A DNA stretch of 64,000 bases from Ruminococcus sp. (GCA_020861185.1 JAJBSV010000008.1:277016-341015), one strand, 5' to 3'; positions 42,170 to 51,234 are shown, numbered from the stretch's first letter. The notes: generated from the sequence alone by a model not told the origin. Translations and numbers: made by a program.

Positions 42170-44827
42170 TTACTTGATGAATTCAGATACGACTTCCGAT
42201 ACCTGTGATAAAGCACTGTCCACTTTAGAAGCATCGCCAATACCAGCCATTGCTGAATCGGGACGACCGCCGCCCTTGCCTCCGGTGAGACCCGCAACTT
42301 TACCGGCAAGCTTTCCGGCTACAACACCCTTGGCGATAGCCTCTTTGCCACAGGAAACGGCTAAGTTGTCGGAATTACCGTTGACGCATGCAATTACGCA
42401 CACATTATTTGTCGACTTGTCCCTTACCATTTCGGCAATAAGTCTTATATCATCAGGCTTAAGACCGTCGAACTTGGCATGATAGATATTCAAGCCGTTA
42501 AGCTCTGTGCCGCTTGAAAGAACGCTTTCGGCTCTTATCTCTGCCATAGCGGCGTGGAGCTTCTCGTTCTCCTTCTCAAGAGTGTGAACCTCTTCGGAAA
42601 TGCCCTTGCACTTCATGACAAGATCCGAAGGATTACTGAGCTTCAGAGATGCCGCCGCTTCGTTAATCTGAGCGGTTTCCTTGGACATGAGATCAAGGAC
42701 TCCCCAACCGGTTACAGCCTCAATACGTCTTACGCCTGCGGCAACCGACGATTCGCTTACAATCTTGAAAAGTCCAGCCTGAGATGTGTTGTCAAGATGG
42801 GTTCCTCCGCAGAACTCGAGAGATGCGGTTTCGTCATCGCTTCCCATCTTCACAACTCTGACGGTTTCGCCGTACTTCTCTCCGAAGAGAGCCATTGCGC
42901 CGAGCTTCTGTGCTTCTGCTATCGGCATTACCTCAGTAGTGACATCCATGCTCGAAAGAATCCATGTGTTGACGAGCTTCTCAACCTCGGCGATTTCTTC
43001 CTTGGTCATTGCGGAGAAATGAGAGAAGTCGAATCTGAGTCTCTCGCTGTCTACAAGCTGTCCTGCCTGATGAACATGGTCTCCGAGAACCTTTCTCAAA
43101 GCTGCCTGCAAAAGGTGCGCGCATGAGTGATTTCTTCTTACAGCCATTCTATAGTCGGCGTCAACCTCAAAATCAGCCTCTTCACCGACCTCGATTGCAC
43201 CCTCAACAACTTTGACCTTGTGTGCAATCTTTCCGCCGACAGCCTTGGTGGTGTCAAGCACTTCGCACTTGCCGGTCTTTGTCGTGATGACTCCCCTGTC
43301 GCCTACCTGTCCGCCACTTTCTGCATAGAACGGTGAAACAGGAGAGACGATATATACCTCGTCGCCGATTCCGGCATACTCGAGGAGCTCTTCGTCATTT
43401 GCAATATAGTCGATAGTAGAATGAGCGCTCAAGGTCTCATAGCCGACAAACTCGGTTGAATATTCCTTTGAAATCTTGTGGAAGACGGTTTCATCGGCAC
43501 CCATGTACTTCGAGTCGCCTCTTGCGGCTCTTGCGGTTTCCTTTTGATGCTTGAGGGCTTCTTCATAGCCTTCCTCGTCGCACTCAAGACCCTTTTCTTC
43601 GAGAATTTCTCTTGTCAGGTCAATCGGGAAACCATAGGTATCGGAAAGGGTGAAGCACTTCTTGCCGTCAAGAACCTTTTTGCCGTTGGCTTCGAGCTCT
43701 TCGATATAGCCGTTCAGAATTCCCATTCCTCTGTCTATTGTGGCGTTGAAGTTCTTCTCTTCGTTTGTGAGGAGCTTTTCGATGTAGTCGTACTTATCTT
43801 CAAGCTCGTTATACTCGGACTTGGAGCTGTCAACTACTGTCTTGACAAGGTCTTTTAGGAACAGTCCGTTGATTCCGAGGAGCTTTCCGTGTCTTACGGC
43901 ACGTCTTAAGAGCCTGCGCATAACGTAGCCTCTGCCCTCGTTCGAAGGAAGAATACCGTCTGAAGCCATGAAGGTTACTGCTCTGATGTGGTCGGTGATA
44001 ACTCTTATGGAAACGTCCTTCTTGTGCTCTTTGCCGTATTCGCAACCGGCGATTTCGCAAATCTGGTCTCTTACAGCCTTGATGGTGTCGACATCGAAGA
44101 TTGAGTCAACGCCCTGCATGAGTGCCGCAAGTCTTTCAAGACCCATACCGGTATCTATATTCTTCTGAGCCAAAGGAGTGTAGGTTCCGTCCTCGTGGCG
44201 CTCAAACTGAGTAAAGACGAGGTTCCAGAACTCCATATATCTGTCGCAATCGCAACCGACATGGCAGTCAGGCTTGCCGCAACCGTACTCGGGTCCACGA
44301 TCAAAGTAAATTTCTGAGCATGGTCCGCAAGGTCCGTCAACTCCGGCTTCCCAGAAGTTATCTTCCTTGCCCATACGATAGATTCTGTCCATAGGAACTC
44401 CGGCTTTTTCGTGCCAGATTTTCTCGGCTTCGTCGTCATCCTCGTAGACTGTTACATAAAGCTTGTCTTCGGGGATTTCAAGCACCTTTGTGACATACTC
44501 CCAAGCCCAGGTTATTGCTTCTTCCTTGAAGTAATCGCCGAATGAGAAGTTGCCGAGCATTTCGAAGAAGGTGCCGTGACGTGCGGTCTTTCCTACGTTT
44601 TCGATATCGTTGGTTCTGATGCACTTCTGGCATGTTGTCATTCTTGTTCTCGGAGGAACCTCCTGACCGGTGAAATACGGCTTAAGAGGAGCCATACCCG
44701 CAATTATGAGAAGAACGCTCTTGTCGTTCTGGGGCACCAGAGAGTAGCTCTTATGGCGAAGGCATCCCTTCGACTCAAAGAATTTAAGATAGCTCTCCCG
44801 AAGCTCATTGAGCCCCATCCATTTCAT
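42170..44827 (-). CDS. alaS: Alanyl-tRNA synthetase
   Basis: Class II synthetase of 885 aa, with all standard parts: catalytic core (FFESKGC, PLKPYFTG, RMTTCQKCIRTNDIENVGKTARHGTFFEMLGNFSFGD region), the tRNA-recognition domain, the editing domain with HSCAHLL and CGGTHLDNT zinc ligands, and the C-terminal C-Ala domain (GGKGGGRPDSAMAG). I chose the ATG at 44827, with GAAAGGA 8 nt upstream, over the one at 44833. It is preceded by a T-box leader and followed by the HIT gene. Confidence 0.96.
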   Translation of the reverse strand: MKWMGLNELRESYLKFFESKGCLRHKSYSLVPQNDKSVLLIIAGMAPLKPYFTGQEVPPRTRMTTCQKCIRTNDIENVGKTARHGTFFEMLGNFSFGDYFKEEAITWAWEYVTKVLEIPEDKLYVTVYEDDDEAEKIWHEKAGVPMDRIYRMGKEDNFWEAGVDGPCGPCSEIYFDRGPEYGCGKPDCHVGCDCDRYMEFWNLVFTQFERHEDGTYTPLAQKNIDTGMGLERLAALMQGVDSIFDVDTIKAVRDQICEIAGCEYGKEHKKDVSIRVITDHIRAVTFMASDGILPSNEGRGYVMRRLLRRAVRHGKLLGINGLFLKDLVKTVVDSSKSEYNELEDKYDYIEKLLTNEEKNFNATIDRGMGILNGYIEELEANGKKVLDGKKCFTLSDTYGFPIDLTREILEEKGLECDEEGYEEALKHQKETARAARGDSKYMGADETVFHKISKEYSTEFVGYETLSAHSTIDYIANDEELLEYAGIGDEVYIVSPVSPFYAESGGQVGDRGVITTKTGKCEVLDTTKAVGGKIAHKVKVVEGAIEVGEEADFEVDADYRMAVRRNHSCAHLLQAALRKVLGDHVHQAGQLVDSERLRFDFSHFSAMTKEEIAEVEKLVNTWILSSMDVTTEVMPIAEAQKLGAMALFGEKYGETVRVVKMGSDDETASLEFCGGTHLDNTSQAGLFKIVSESSVAAGVRRIEAVTGWGVLDLMSKETAQINEAAASLKLSNPSDLVMKCKGISEEVHTLEKENEKLHAAMAEIRAESVLSSGTELNGLNIYHAKFDGLKPDDIRLIAEMVRDKSTNNVCVIACVNGNSDNLAVSCGKEAIAKGVVAGKLAGKVAGLTGGKGGGRPDSAMAGIGDASKVDSALSQVSEVVSEFIK

Positions 44828-44868
44828 AAACATCTTCCTTTCAGATTCTTTTTATAGGCAAATAAATA

Positions 44869-45087
44869 TGCCCCGGCCCACAGAACATGGGGCGAGGCAA
44901 TCGCTGTACCACCCAATTTTATCATATCAACTGTTTGATATGACCTTGTACGGCTGTAACGGTGCCAACCGTTGCGGTTTTCCGCAAAGCTCAGGGGGAG
45001 CACCTGCAATCTGCACACGAACTCGCACCGACCGTTCGCTCTCTTAGTGGCAGTTTACGCAGTCATTCCCTTCAACGCCTTTAACCA
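44869..45087 (-). promoter_or_regulatory. T-box leader of alaS
   Basis: Leader RNA of about 260 nt that senses uncharged tRNA-Ala. The T-box core GGGTGGTACAGCG lies at 44902-44914 on the minus strand and would pair with the free CCA end. It overlaps a competing terminator (44869-44899; TGCCUCG with CGGGGCA, inner CCCA/TGGG, then AUAUUUAUUU). Further upstream are the AGAGAG element of Stem I and GC-rich arms. Two GCU triplets in the 3' arm of Stem I are candidates for the Ala specifier; I could not decide between them. Confidence 0.9.
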
Positions 45088-45093
45088 AAGACT

Positions 45094-45122
45094 ATTATAT
45101 TCGCTTTTTCCCGGCTTGTCAA
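45094..45122 (-). promoter_or_regulatory. Sigma-A promoter of the alaS T-box transcript
   Basis: Exact TTGACA and TATAAT with a 17-bp spacer. A constitutive strong promoter fits control by the T-box downstream. Confidence 0.9.
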
Positions 45123-45139
45123 CCGTTTTAAGAAAAGAT

Positions 45140-45847
45140 TTACGCTAATTTTGTCTTCAGAAGCTCGTAAAACCCGTTTAAATCAGATACAGAATAGTCC
45201 TGTCCGAAATCCGGCTTCTCGCCTGCTCTGTCTATCAGAACCGAAGGACAGCCGAAGCGCTTTGCGGTCATGACATCTTTAGGCTCATCGCCAATCACAA
45301 CGATTTCGCCCGGCTTGAGATTATACCTTTCAGCTATAATCTCAAGTCCTTTTGCGGAAGGCTTGCGGTAGCCGCAGGTAATGGACGAGACATACATATC
45401 GAAATACGACAACAGTTCCGGGAAATAGCTCTTATGAAGCTCGTCAGGCATACCGGTCGCGACGTCTGTAAGTGTGCAGACGATATAACCGTCACTGCGA
45501 AGCTTTTCTAAGATTGGTACCGTGTCCGGATAGATATACGGCTTCAGATCCATATAAGCGAAGAACTCTTCTATTACGTCAGAAAGATTGAACTCACAGC
45601 TCCAGCCTTTTGTTACATCCGAAAAAATCTCTTCCGGTGTGAAGTCCTTCTCCCTTGGTTTCACCTGTGGGCTGTAGGAACGATAGATTTCTATCGACTT
45701 ATCGAGCATTTCATCGCTTACGGGAAGATTTAAGACCTCTCTCACATGATGAAGCGCAGGCGCATAATAATCAAGCCATGAGTTCGGCATATCTATGTAT
45801 TCCATCAGTGTTCTTCCGACATCGAACACCACTGCTTTAATTCTCAA
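45140..45847 (-). CDS. HAD-superfamily hydrolase-like protein
   Basis: A 235-aa haloacid-dehalogenase fold protein. Motif I reads VFDVGRTLM: the nucleophile Asp is present but the usual second Asp (DxD) is Gly, as in the FDxGxT subgroup. Motif II is in CTLTDVATG, the Lys of motif III in CGYRKPSAKG, and motif IV in VVIGDEPKDV. A helical cap follows motif I. A phosphatase role is likely but the missing acid/base Asp may slow it or change chemistry. It is a single gene; the alaS promoter lies just downstream on the same strand. Confidence 0.85.
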   Translation of the reverse strand: MRIKAVVFDVGRTLMEYIDMPNSWLDYYAPALHHVREVLNLPVSDEMLDKSIEIYRSYSPQVKPREKDFTPEEIFSDVTKGWSCEFNLSDVIEEFFAYMDLKPYIYPDTVPILEKLRSDGYIVCTLTDVATGMPDELHKSYFPELLSYFDMYVSSITCGYRKPSAKGLEIIAERYNLKPGEIVVIGDEPKDVMTAKRFGCPSVLIDRAGEKPDFGQDYSVSDLNGFYELLKTKLA

Positions 45848-45914
45848 GTGTATTCCCTCCCGATTAATCGCTAACAGGTATTATACACGATTTCATAGGA
45901 GTTTGCAAGAGAAA

Positions 45915-47753
45915 TCACACAAACTGTGAGTTATAAAGCGTCGCATAGAAGCCGCCGCTCTTCATCAGCTCGTCGTGGGTTCCGCTTTCGGTTATCTCGC
46001 CGTTCTGCAAGACTAAAATCAGATCGGCGTTTCTGATAGTGGATAATCTGTGTGCGATTACAAACGAGGTCTTGCCGTTCATAAGCTTCTTCATCGCTTC
46101 CTGAATCAGAATCTCGGTTCTCGAATCGACGTTTGATGTTGCTTCATCAAGTATGAGCATGTGGGTCTTTTCGTTCATCAGCATAGCCCGAGCTATAGTT
46201 ATAAGCTGTCGCTGACCCTTAGAGATATTCACGCCGTCGTCGGAGATGACAGTATCATAACCATCAGGAAGATGTTCAATATATGACTCCATCTTTGCGG
46301 CACGGGCTGCCTCTCTGACTTCTTCGATGGTGGCATCTTCTTTACCATAGGCGATGTTTTCATAGATTGTCCCACCGAATAGCCATGTATCCTGCAATAC
46401 CATCGTGTATGCTTTTCGCAAGTCACTGCGTTTGAGACTGTGAATTTCGGCACCGTCAACGGTAATCTCGCTGCTGTCAGGCTCATAGAAGCGCATGAGA
46501 AGATTGATTATCGTCGTCTTACCTGCTCCCGTAGGTCCGACTATCGCTATAGTCTTTCCGGGCTCTGCTGAGATGTTGATATTCTTCAGTATTGTTCTGC
46601 CCTTGGTATAGCTGAATGTAATGTTATTAAGTTCGACCTCGCCATCAACTTCGTTCAGAGGCAAAGCGTCAGGTGAATCCTCGGGCTCCGGGTTCTCGTC
46701 CAGAATTCTGAAAACACGCTCAGCCGCAGAAAATGCGGACTGGAACTCGTTCATTATCTGGGCAAATTCGTTTATCGGTCCCGCAAACTTTCTTGAGTAC
46801 TGGACAAACTTTGCAACGCCACCGAGTGAGATAAAGAAGAGTGAAGCTTCCTTGACTGCTCCCGAGCTTGAGAACATATACATTATGCCACCTAAAATCA
46901 TTATCAGTGACAAAGACAGGTTGTTGACAAGCCCGACAGACGGTCCAAGAAGTGCTCCGTAATATTCTGCGGTGTAATCGGCGTCCATAGCCTGCTTGTT
47001 TCTCTTGCCGAAACGAGAGGAGATTTCTTTCTCCATGCCATACGCTGAAATTGTCCTGCCGCCGGAAAGCATTTCCTCGGCATAGCCGTTGAGCTCGCCC
47101 AGTTCCGAAGAGCGCTTATGGAAGAGAGGACGGACTTTTTTCGAACGGTACTGAGTCATGAAAACCGAAATCGGAACGGTTATCACAAACACGATAATCA
47201 GCGGTTTGGATATTCTCCACATGAAGATAAGAGAGCCCACAACAGTGTAAATACTCGTCAGAACCTGAACCAGATCGGTCGAAAGGGACGTGTTGACGGT
47301 GTCGATATCATAGGAGATTCGACTTATCATGTCTCCCGCCGGATGAGTATCGAAGTAACCAATCGGCAAGCTCGTCAGCTTCTCGAATAGCTCACGCCGC
47401 ATTGTATAGACTATCTTTTGACTTATGTGAATCATCAGAACCGACATCATATATGAAAGAACAGCCGAAGCTATATAGCAAGCGAGCATATATACGACAT
47501 TCTGCCAGACGGCTTGGAAACCGACGTTGCCCTGAGATGCCATAGCGTCTATGGCGTTACCGGAATACTCCGGTCCCATAAGTGCAAGCTGATTCGAGAC
47601 AAGGGTCAAGACAATCGCTATTGCAAAGAGAAACTTGTGTTGGAGTATGTACTTTGAAAGCCTCAGAAGAACGCCGTTACGGGTCTTCTTATCGAGCTTC
47701 TGGGGCTCTCCCCTCTTGGATTGACCTTTTATGTCATTCTGAAGTCTATTCAA
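45915..47753 (-). CDS. ABC exporter half-subunit, canonical-site partner (second module)
   Basis: A 612-aa half-transporter: six helices, Walker A GPTGAGKTT, Walker B MLILDEATSNVD with the catalytic Glu, H-loop IAHRLSTI, and an altered signature ISKGQRQ. It is the canonical partner of the upstream half. Its start is a TTG at 47753 behind GGGAGGCGG, overlapping the upstream stop by 8 bp, so the two are translationally coupled. The N-terminus is charged (SKRGEPQKLDKKTRNG) but has no Gly/Arg tract like that of the 32.6-kb homologue. Confidence 0.92.
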   Translation of the reverse strand: MNRLQNDIKGQSKRGEPQKLDKKTRNGVLLRLSKYILQHKFLFAIAIVLTLVSNQLALMGPEYSGNAIDAMASQGNVGFQAVWQNVVYMLACYIASAVLSYMMSVLMIHISQKIVYTMRRELFEKLTSLPIGYFDTHPAGDMISRISYDIDTVNTSLSTDLVQVLTSIYTVVGSLIFMWRISKPLIIVFVITVPISVFMTQYRSKKVRPLFHKRSSELGELNGYAEEMLSGGRTISAYGMEKEISSRFGKRNKQAMDADYTAEYYGALLGPSVGLVNNLSLSLIMILGGIMYMFSSSGAVKEASLFFISLGGVAKFVQYSRKFAGPINEFAQIMNEFQSAFSAAERVFRILDENPEPEDSPDALPLNEVDGEVELNNITFSYTKGRTILKNINISAEPGKTIAIVGPTGAGKTTIINLLMRFYEPDSSEITVDGAEIHSLKRSDLRKAYTMVLQDTWLFGGTIYENIAYGKEDATIEEVREAARAAKMESYIEHLPDGYDTVISDDGVNISKGQRQLITIARAMLMNEKTHMLILDEATSNVDSRTEILIQEAMKKLMNGKTSFVIAHRLSTIRNADLILVLQNGEITESGTHDELMKSGGFYATLYNSQFV

Positions 47754-49470
47754 CGAAACCGCCTCCCATCTGAGATTCACTTATTTCGCGGTACTCACTG
47801 CAATTCTCCATCAGCTCATCATGGGTGCCATAGCCGATGATTTCTCCGTCATCAAGGACTAAGATTTTATCACAGCTCTTGACCGATGAGACTCTCTGGG
47901 CGACCGTAATTACGGTCGAGTTGTGAATGTTTTCGGCAAGAGCTTTTCTGAGATTTGCATCGGTCTTATAGTCAAGCGCTGAGGAGCTGTCATCCAAGAT
48001 AAGTATGTCAGGTTTTGTAGCAACGGCACGGGAAATCAAAACTCTTTGCTTCTGACCGCCGGAAAGATTGGCGCCTTTTACCGCCAAAACACTTTCGTAA
48101 CCGTCTTTCTTGGTAGAGATAAAGCCGTCTGCCTGTGCTATTTTAGCGGCTTCGACTATTTCCTCATGTGTAAGATTCCTGCCGAAGCGGATATTTTCTT
48201 CGATTGTATCTGCATAGAGGAAGTCATTCTGCATAGCACTGCCGAAGAGTGTGTAAAGCCTTTCTTTCGGTATAGTTCTCAGGTCTTCGCCATCGATATA
48301 AATTGCGCCGTCGGTAACGTCATAGAAGCGCATAAGAAGCTTGATTAGAGTTGATTTTCCGCTTCCCGTGGCGCCGATTACGCCAAGGGTTCCGCCGCGC
48401 TCTATCTCAAGATTGATATTCTCAAGATTGTTCTTCTTGCCTTCATATGAGAAAGAGACGTTTCTGAAGACGATGTGCTTGTCGGTCTCGATATCGGGAT
48501 ACTGAGACTTGTCAGCGACTTTCAGATCCTCTTCGCTGAAAAGCACTTCGTCAATACGTTTTGAGGAGGCTTCGGCTTTTGTGTACATAACGAACAGTCT
48601 TGTAACTCCCATAAGCGCATTTGAAATCAGCGTGAAATACTGCATGAAGGCAATTACAGTTTCGGGAGCGGAGGTGCTGCCTTGGATTCTGTATGCCGCC
48701 AGAACTACAACTACGACAATACCAAGATTCATTGAAAGCGTCATAATGGGATTTACAAGACCCATCGTGATGTTTGCTTTCTTCTCATCTTTTACCAAGG
48801 CTTTATTTGTGACATCGTAACGGTTTTGCTCGTAGGTTTCTTTTGACAGAGCCTTGATGACTCTGATGCCGGAAACATCCTCACGGACAACTCTGGTCAT
48901 TCCGTCAACGGAATGCTGGACTTTGGTGTAAAGCGGAACACCCTTCATCGAAATGAAGCAGACTACAACAAATACGATAGGCACCATCGCTATCATGACA
49001 ATAGCAAGATGAGCATCCATGAAAAGGGTTATGATAACACCGCCGATGAGCATTATCGGCTGTCTGATGCCCATACGTTGCATGGTTCCCAAGAAATGTC
49101 TTATGTTGTATGTATCGGTTGTAATTCTCGATTCCAAAGAAGCTATTGTGAACCTGTCCGTCTGAGCGGCAGACAGGCGGATTGTTTTTTCAAACAAATC
49201 CTGGCGAAGCTTTTCTACAGCGGTTCTTGTGAGAAGCTCCGAACGACGGTTAGCGATCACGTTCAGAGTGCATGCAAACACAGAGCAAGCGACCATCAGC
49301 CCGCCCCATAATAAAATCTCAGATATTTTCTCGTGAACAACTATGCTTCCTAAAATATAGCTTAAAATATACGGTAGGGCAAGCTCAGCAATAGTTCCGA
49401 TGGACTTGATTGTCATGGCGACTGCCACAGAGCCCCAAATCGGCTTAAGATAACGCAAAATCAGCTTCAC
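47746..49470 (-). CDS. ABC exporter half-subunit, degenerate-site partner (second module)
   Basis: A 574-aa half-transporter with six helices and the ATPase motifs Walker A GATGSGKST, signature LSGGQKQRV, Walker B LILDDSSSALD (Asp for Glu) and H-loop TVAQRVSSV (Gln for His). The same two substitutions occur in the 30.9-kb homologue, so both exporters belong to the asymmetric heterodimer class. The start overlaps the marR stop by 4 bp. Substrate unknown; the MarR control suggests a toxic compound. Confidence 0.92.
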   Translation of the reverse strand: MKLILRYLKPIWGSVAVAMTIKSIGTIAELALPYILSYILGSIVVHEKISEILLWGGLMVACSVFACTLNVIANRRSELLTRTAVEKLRQDLFEKTIRLSAAQTDRFTIASLESRITTDTYNIRHFLGTMQRMGIRQPIMLIGGVIITLFMDAHLAIVMIAMVPIVFVVVCFISMKGVPLYTKVQHSVDGMTRVVREDVSGIRVIKALSKETYEQNRYDVTNKALVKDEKKANITMGLVNPIMTLSMNLGIVVVVVLAAYRIQGSTSAPETVIAFMQYFTLISNALMGVTRLFVMYTKAEASSKRIDEVLFSEEDLKVADKSQYPDIETDKHIVFRNVSFSYEGKKNNLENINLEIERGGTLGVIGATGSGKSTLIKLLMRFYDVTDGAIYIDGEDLRTIPKERLYTLFGSAMQNDFLYADTIEENIRFGRNLTHEEIVEAAKIAQADGFISTKKDGYESVLAVKGANLSGGQKQRVLISRAVATKPDILILDDSSSALDYKTDANLRKALAENIHNSTVITVAQRVSSVKSCDKILVLDDGEIIGYGTHDELMENCSEYREISESQMGGGFVE

Positions 49471-49916
49471 TGCTTATCTCTCCCCTCATAGTATTCTCTG
49501 GCTCTGTCGGCGACCTTGCCGAGTAGCGACTCGAAGGTCTCTCTTTCCTCGGGCGTCAAATCCTCGGTGATATAGTTGTTCCACTCATTGGTGGCTTGCA
49601 TAACCGCCGGAAGCACGGCGTTGAGCTTTTCCGTGGGATAACAGCAAAGTATTCTTTTATCGGTCTTTGACTGCTCGCGGGTTATGAAGCCGTCCTCCTC
49701 AAGATGAGCGAGATTTCTTGCAATATTACTCTTGTTGACGAAAACGTGCCTGCCGAGCTCTTCGGCGGATATTCCCGGGTGATGAGCTATCGGAATGATG
49801 TAGGCTAAATGCCACGAGCAAAGCCCCTCGCAAAGCTCGTTTTCCTTTAGCCTGTCAGCTCTGAAAAGATTTCCGCAACGGCTTATGACATCTGTTTGTC
49901 TCAGTATTTTAGGCAA
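49467..49916 (-). CDS. MarR family transcriptional regulator (second module)
   Basis: A 149-aa winged-helix protein: GLCSWHLAYIIPIAHHPGI as dimer/ligand region, EELGRHVFVNKSNIARNLAHLEEDGFITRE as the helix-turn-helix, and a C-terminal dimer helix. The start is a TTG (49916) with AAAGGGGA 6 nt upstream. A 35-bp palindrome at 49937-49971 touches its -10 box, which strongly suggests autorepression. It is only loosely similar to the MarR at 30.4 kb, and the operator sequences differ, so the two probably answer to different ligands. Confidence 0.92.
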   Translation of the reverse strand: MPKILRQTDVISRCGNLFRADRLKENELCEGLCSWHLAYIIPIAHHPGISAEELGRHVFVNKSNIARNLAHLEEDGFITREQSKTDKRILCCYPTEKLNAVLPAVMQATNEWNNYITEDLTPEERETFESLLGKVADRAREYYEGRDKQ

Positions 49917-49936
49917 AGCGATTCCCCTTTCTTAAA

Positions 49937-49971
49937 TTAGTTGCAAACGCAACGATTGCGTTCGCAACTAA
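49937..49971 (-). promoter_or_regulatory. Palindromic operator of the second marR-ABC operon
   Basis: Near-perfect inverted repeat with 16-bp arms (49937-49952 and 49956-49971; one mismatch) around a CGA centre; the core is GTTGC-N3-CGCAA-type sequence. It starts at the last base of the -10 box and covers the transcription start, an ideal place for a repressor dimer or pair of dimers. Confidence 0.85.
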
Positions 49972-49998
49972 TTATAACACTGTATCTGAAAATGTCAA
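49971..49998 (-). promoter_or_regulatory. Sigma-A promoter of the second marR-ABC operon
   Basis: Exact TTGACA and TATAAT with a 16-bp spacer on the minus strand, directly upstream of the palindrome. Confidence 0.85.
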
Positions 49999-50010
49999 GC
50001 ACTTTTTGAC

Positions 50011-50040
50011 AAAAAAATACCGTCTCAGTATTGAGACGGT
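50011..50040 (-). terminator. Terminator of tRNA-Val
   Basis: Perfect 9-bp stem ACCGTCTCA/TGAGACGGT with a 4-nt loop, then ATTTTTTT on the minus strand. Confidence 0.9.
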
Positions 50041-50042
50041 TA

Positions 50043-50118
50043 TGGTGAAGATAATAGGACTCGAACCTATGACCCCCTGCACGTCAAGCAGGTGCTCTAC
50101 CAGCTGAGCTATACCTTC
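50043..50118 (-). tRNA. tRNA-Val (anticodon GAC)
   Basis: Seventy-six nucleotides with encoded CCA. Acceptor GAAGGTA/TATCTTC (one G-U pair), D arm GCTCAGCTGGTAGAGC, anticodon loop TTGACGT (anticodon GAC), T loop TTCGAGT. Single gene with its own promoter and terminator. Confidence 0.96.
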
Positions 50119-50134
50119 GTTCGGAACAAGATAG

Positions 50135-50163
50135 ATTATACTAAATCCCGGTGCGTTTGTCAA
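50135..50163 (-). promoter_or_regulatory. Sigma-A promoter of tRNA-Val
   Basis: Exact TTGACA and TATAAT with a 17-bp spacer, 17 bp upstream of the tRNA 5' end. Confidence 0.88.
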
Positions 50164-50242
50164 GCCCTTTTTCAAAAAAGATTTTGTGAGGCGAAAAAGA
50201 GTCCGCCGATGCTGATTACTATACACCGGCGGAAGTATAAGA

Positions 50243-51010
50243 CTAATCGCTGTTTTTCATCCAGTCGGGATCCCCTACTCTGAGAACTCCTATGGTATCT
50301 ACGAGCCACTCTAGACTGTCCCTGACCCAGTTGCGGGTACGACTGCAAATCCAGTCGGTATTCTGCAGGCAGGGCTCACAGGTTGAGAAGCCGTGATTGG
50401 CAAAACCGTAGATATGAGCTTCAAAGGGCACATTATAGCGATTCAGGGCATCAATAAGCCTGATTGTATTCTCTGGCGGAACGGTGCCGTCTGTTCTTGA
50501 GGAGAAGATAAAGCAAGGGCTTGTCTCGCTATCGACAGCTTCGATGATATCGGGGGCAGACGGAATATAAACGTCGGCAGTCTCTTTGACTATGACGGGA
50601 TAACCCAGAATGCAGGCGGCAGGACGATACTTTGACATGGTCGCGGTAGCCGCCGCAAGATGTCCTCCCGCTGAGAAGCCGATTACGGCAATCTTGTCCA
50701 CGTCGACATGCCACTCTTCACTGTTATCCCTGATAAGCTCGTAAGCCTGTTCGTAATCGTCAAGAGGATTGCTCCATACTGAATGTTCTCTCAATGAATA
50801 TCTGAGAATAAAGACCTGATAGCCGGCTTGCAAGTAGACAAAAGCAATAGGGTCGGCTTCTCTTCCCGAGCAATACTCATACCCTCCACCGGGGAGAACT
50901 ATCATCGCAGGACGCTTTTCTATCCCCCAGAATTCACCACCGACAGGTTGTAGGTATGCCGTCAAGCTGACATTTCTCTCTTCGTTGAGTGTTTTTGACA
51001 CTGTTTCCAT
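50243..51010 (-). CDS. Alpha/beta-hydrolase, acetylesterase/lipase type
   Basis: A 255-aa serine hydrolase of the COG0657/BD-FAE type. Seen: oxyanion-hole motif VLPGGGYEYCSGRE, nucleophile elbow GFSAGGHLAA (Ser near residue 117), acid in SRTDGTVPPENT and the catalytic His in GFANHGFS. There is no signal peptide, so it acts in the cytosol. Such enzymes often remove acetyl groups from imported sugars; the true substrate is not shown here. It lies 17 bp downstream of the small DUF6514-like gene. Confidence 0.9.
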   Translation of the reverse strand: METVSKTLNEERNVSLTAYLQPVGGEFWGIEKRPAMIVLPGGGYEYCSGREADPIAFVYLQAGYQVFILRYSLREHSVWSNPLDDYEQAYELIRDNSEEWHVDVDKIAVIGFSAGGHLAAATATMSKYRPAACILGYPVIVKETADVYIPSAPDIIEAVDSETSPCFIFSSRTDGTVPPENTIRLIDALNRYNVPFEAHIYGFANHGFSTCEPCLQNTDWICSRTRNWVRDSLEWLVDTIGVLRVGDPDWMKNSD

Positions 51011-51027
51011 GTTGAATCCTCCAAATT

Positions 51028-51234
51028 TTAATAAACTCTTACTAGAAAATCCTCGACGGCATCCCTGAAATGGACAAGTGACAGCTGTCCACAGTTCATG
51101 AACTCAGCAAGTTCATACACCGCTTCTCTGTCTGCACTAATGTCGGTGATTTCTTCCACTAACCCGTCAGAACCTATAGCGATAATGCCGTAAGTGGATA
51201 AGCCTTTACGCCGTATAACCTTGTAGGTAATCAT
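51028..51234 (-). CDS. Small DUF6514-like protein
   Basis: A 68-aa protein: a beta-rich first half (TYKVIRRKGLSTYGIIAIG), a DISADREAVYELAEFMN helix, and the ending QLSLVHFRDAVEDFL. The pattern STYGI ... VTDISxDxExV ... LSxxHxRDxxEDxL is what I recall of the DUF6514 family of short clostridial proteins of unknown function; this match is from memory. The RBS GGAGGTGA precedes the ATG. It sits between pdp and the esterase gene on the same strand. Confidence 0.68.
   Translation of the reverse strand: MITYKVIRRKGLSTYGIIAIGSDGLVEEITDISADREAVYELAEFMNCGQLSLVHFRDAVEDFLVRVY

Noticed and set aside
44808..45047. A 79-codon plus-strand frame over the alaS leader
   Set aside because: The region is explained fully by the T-box leader on the other strand.
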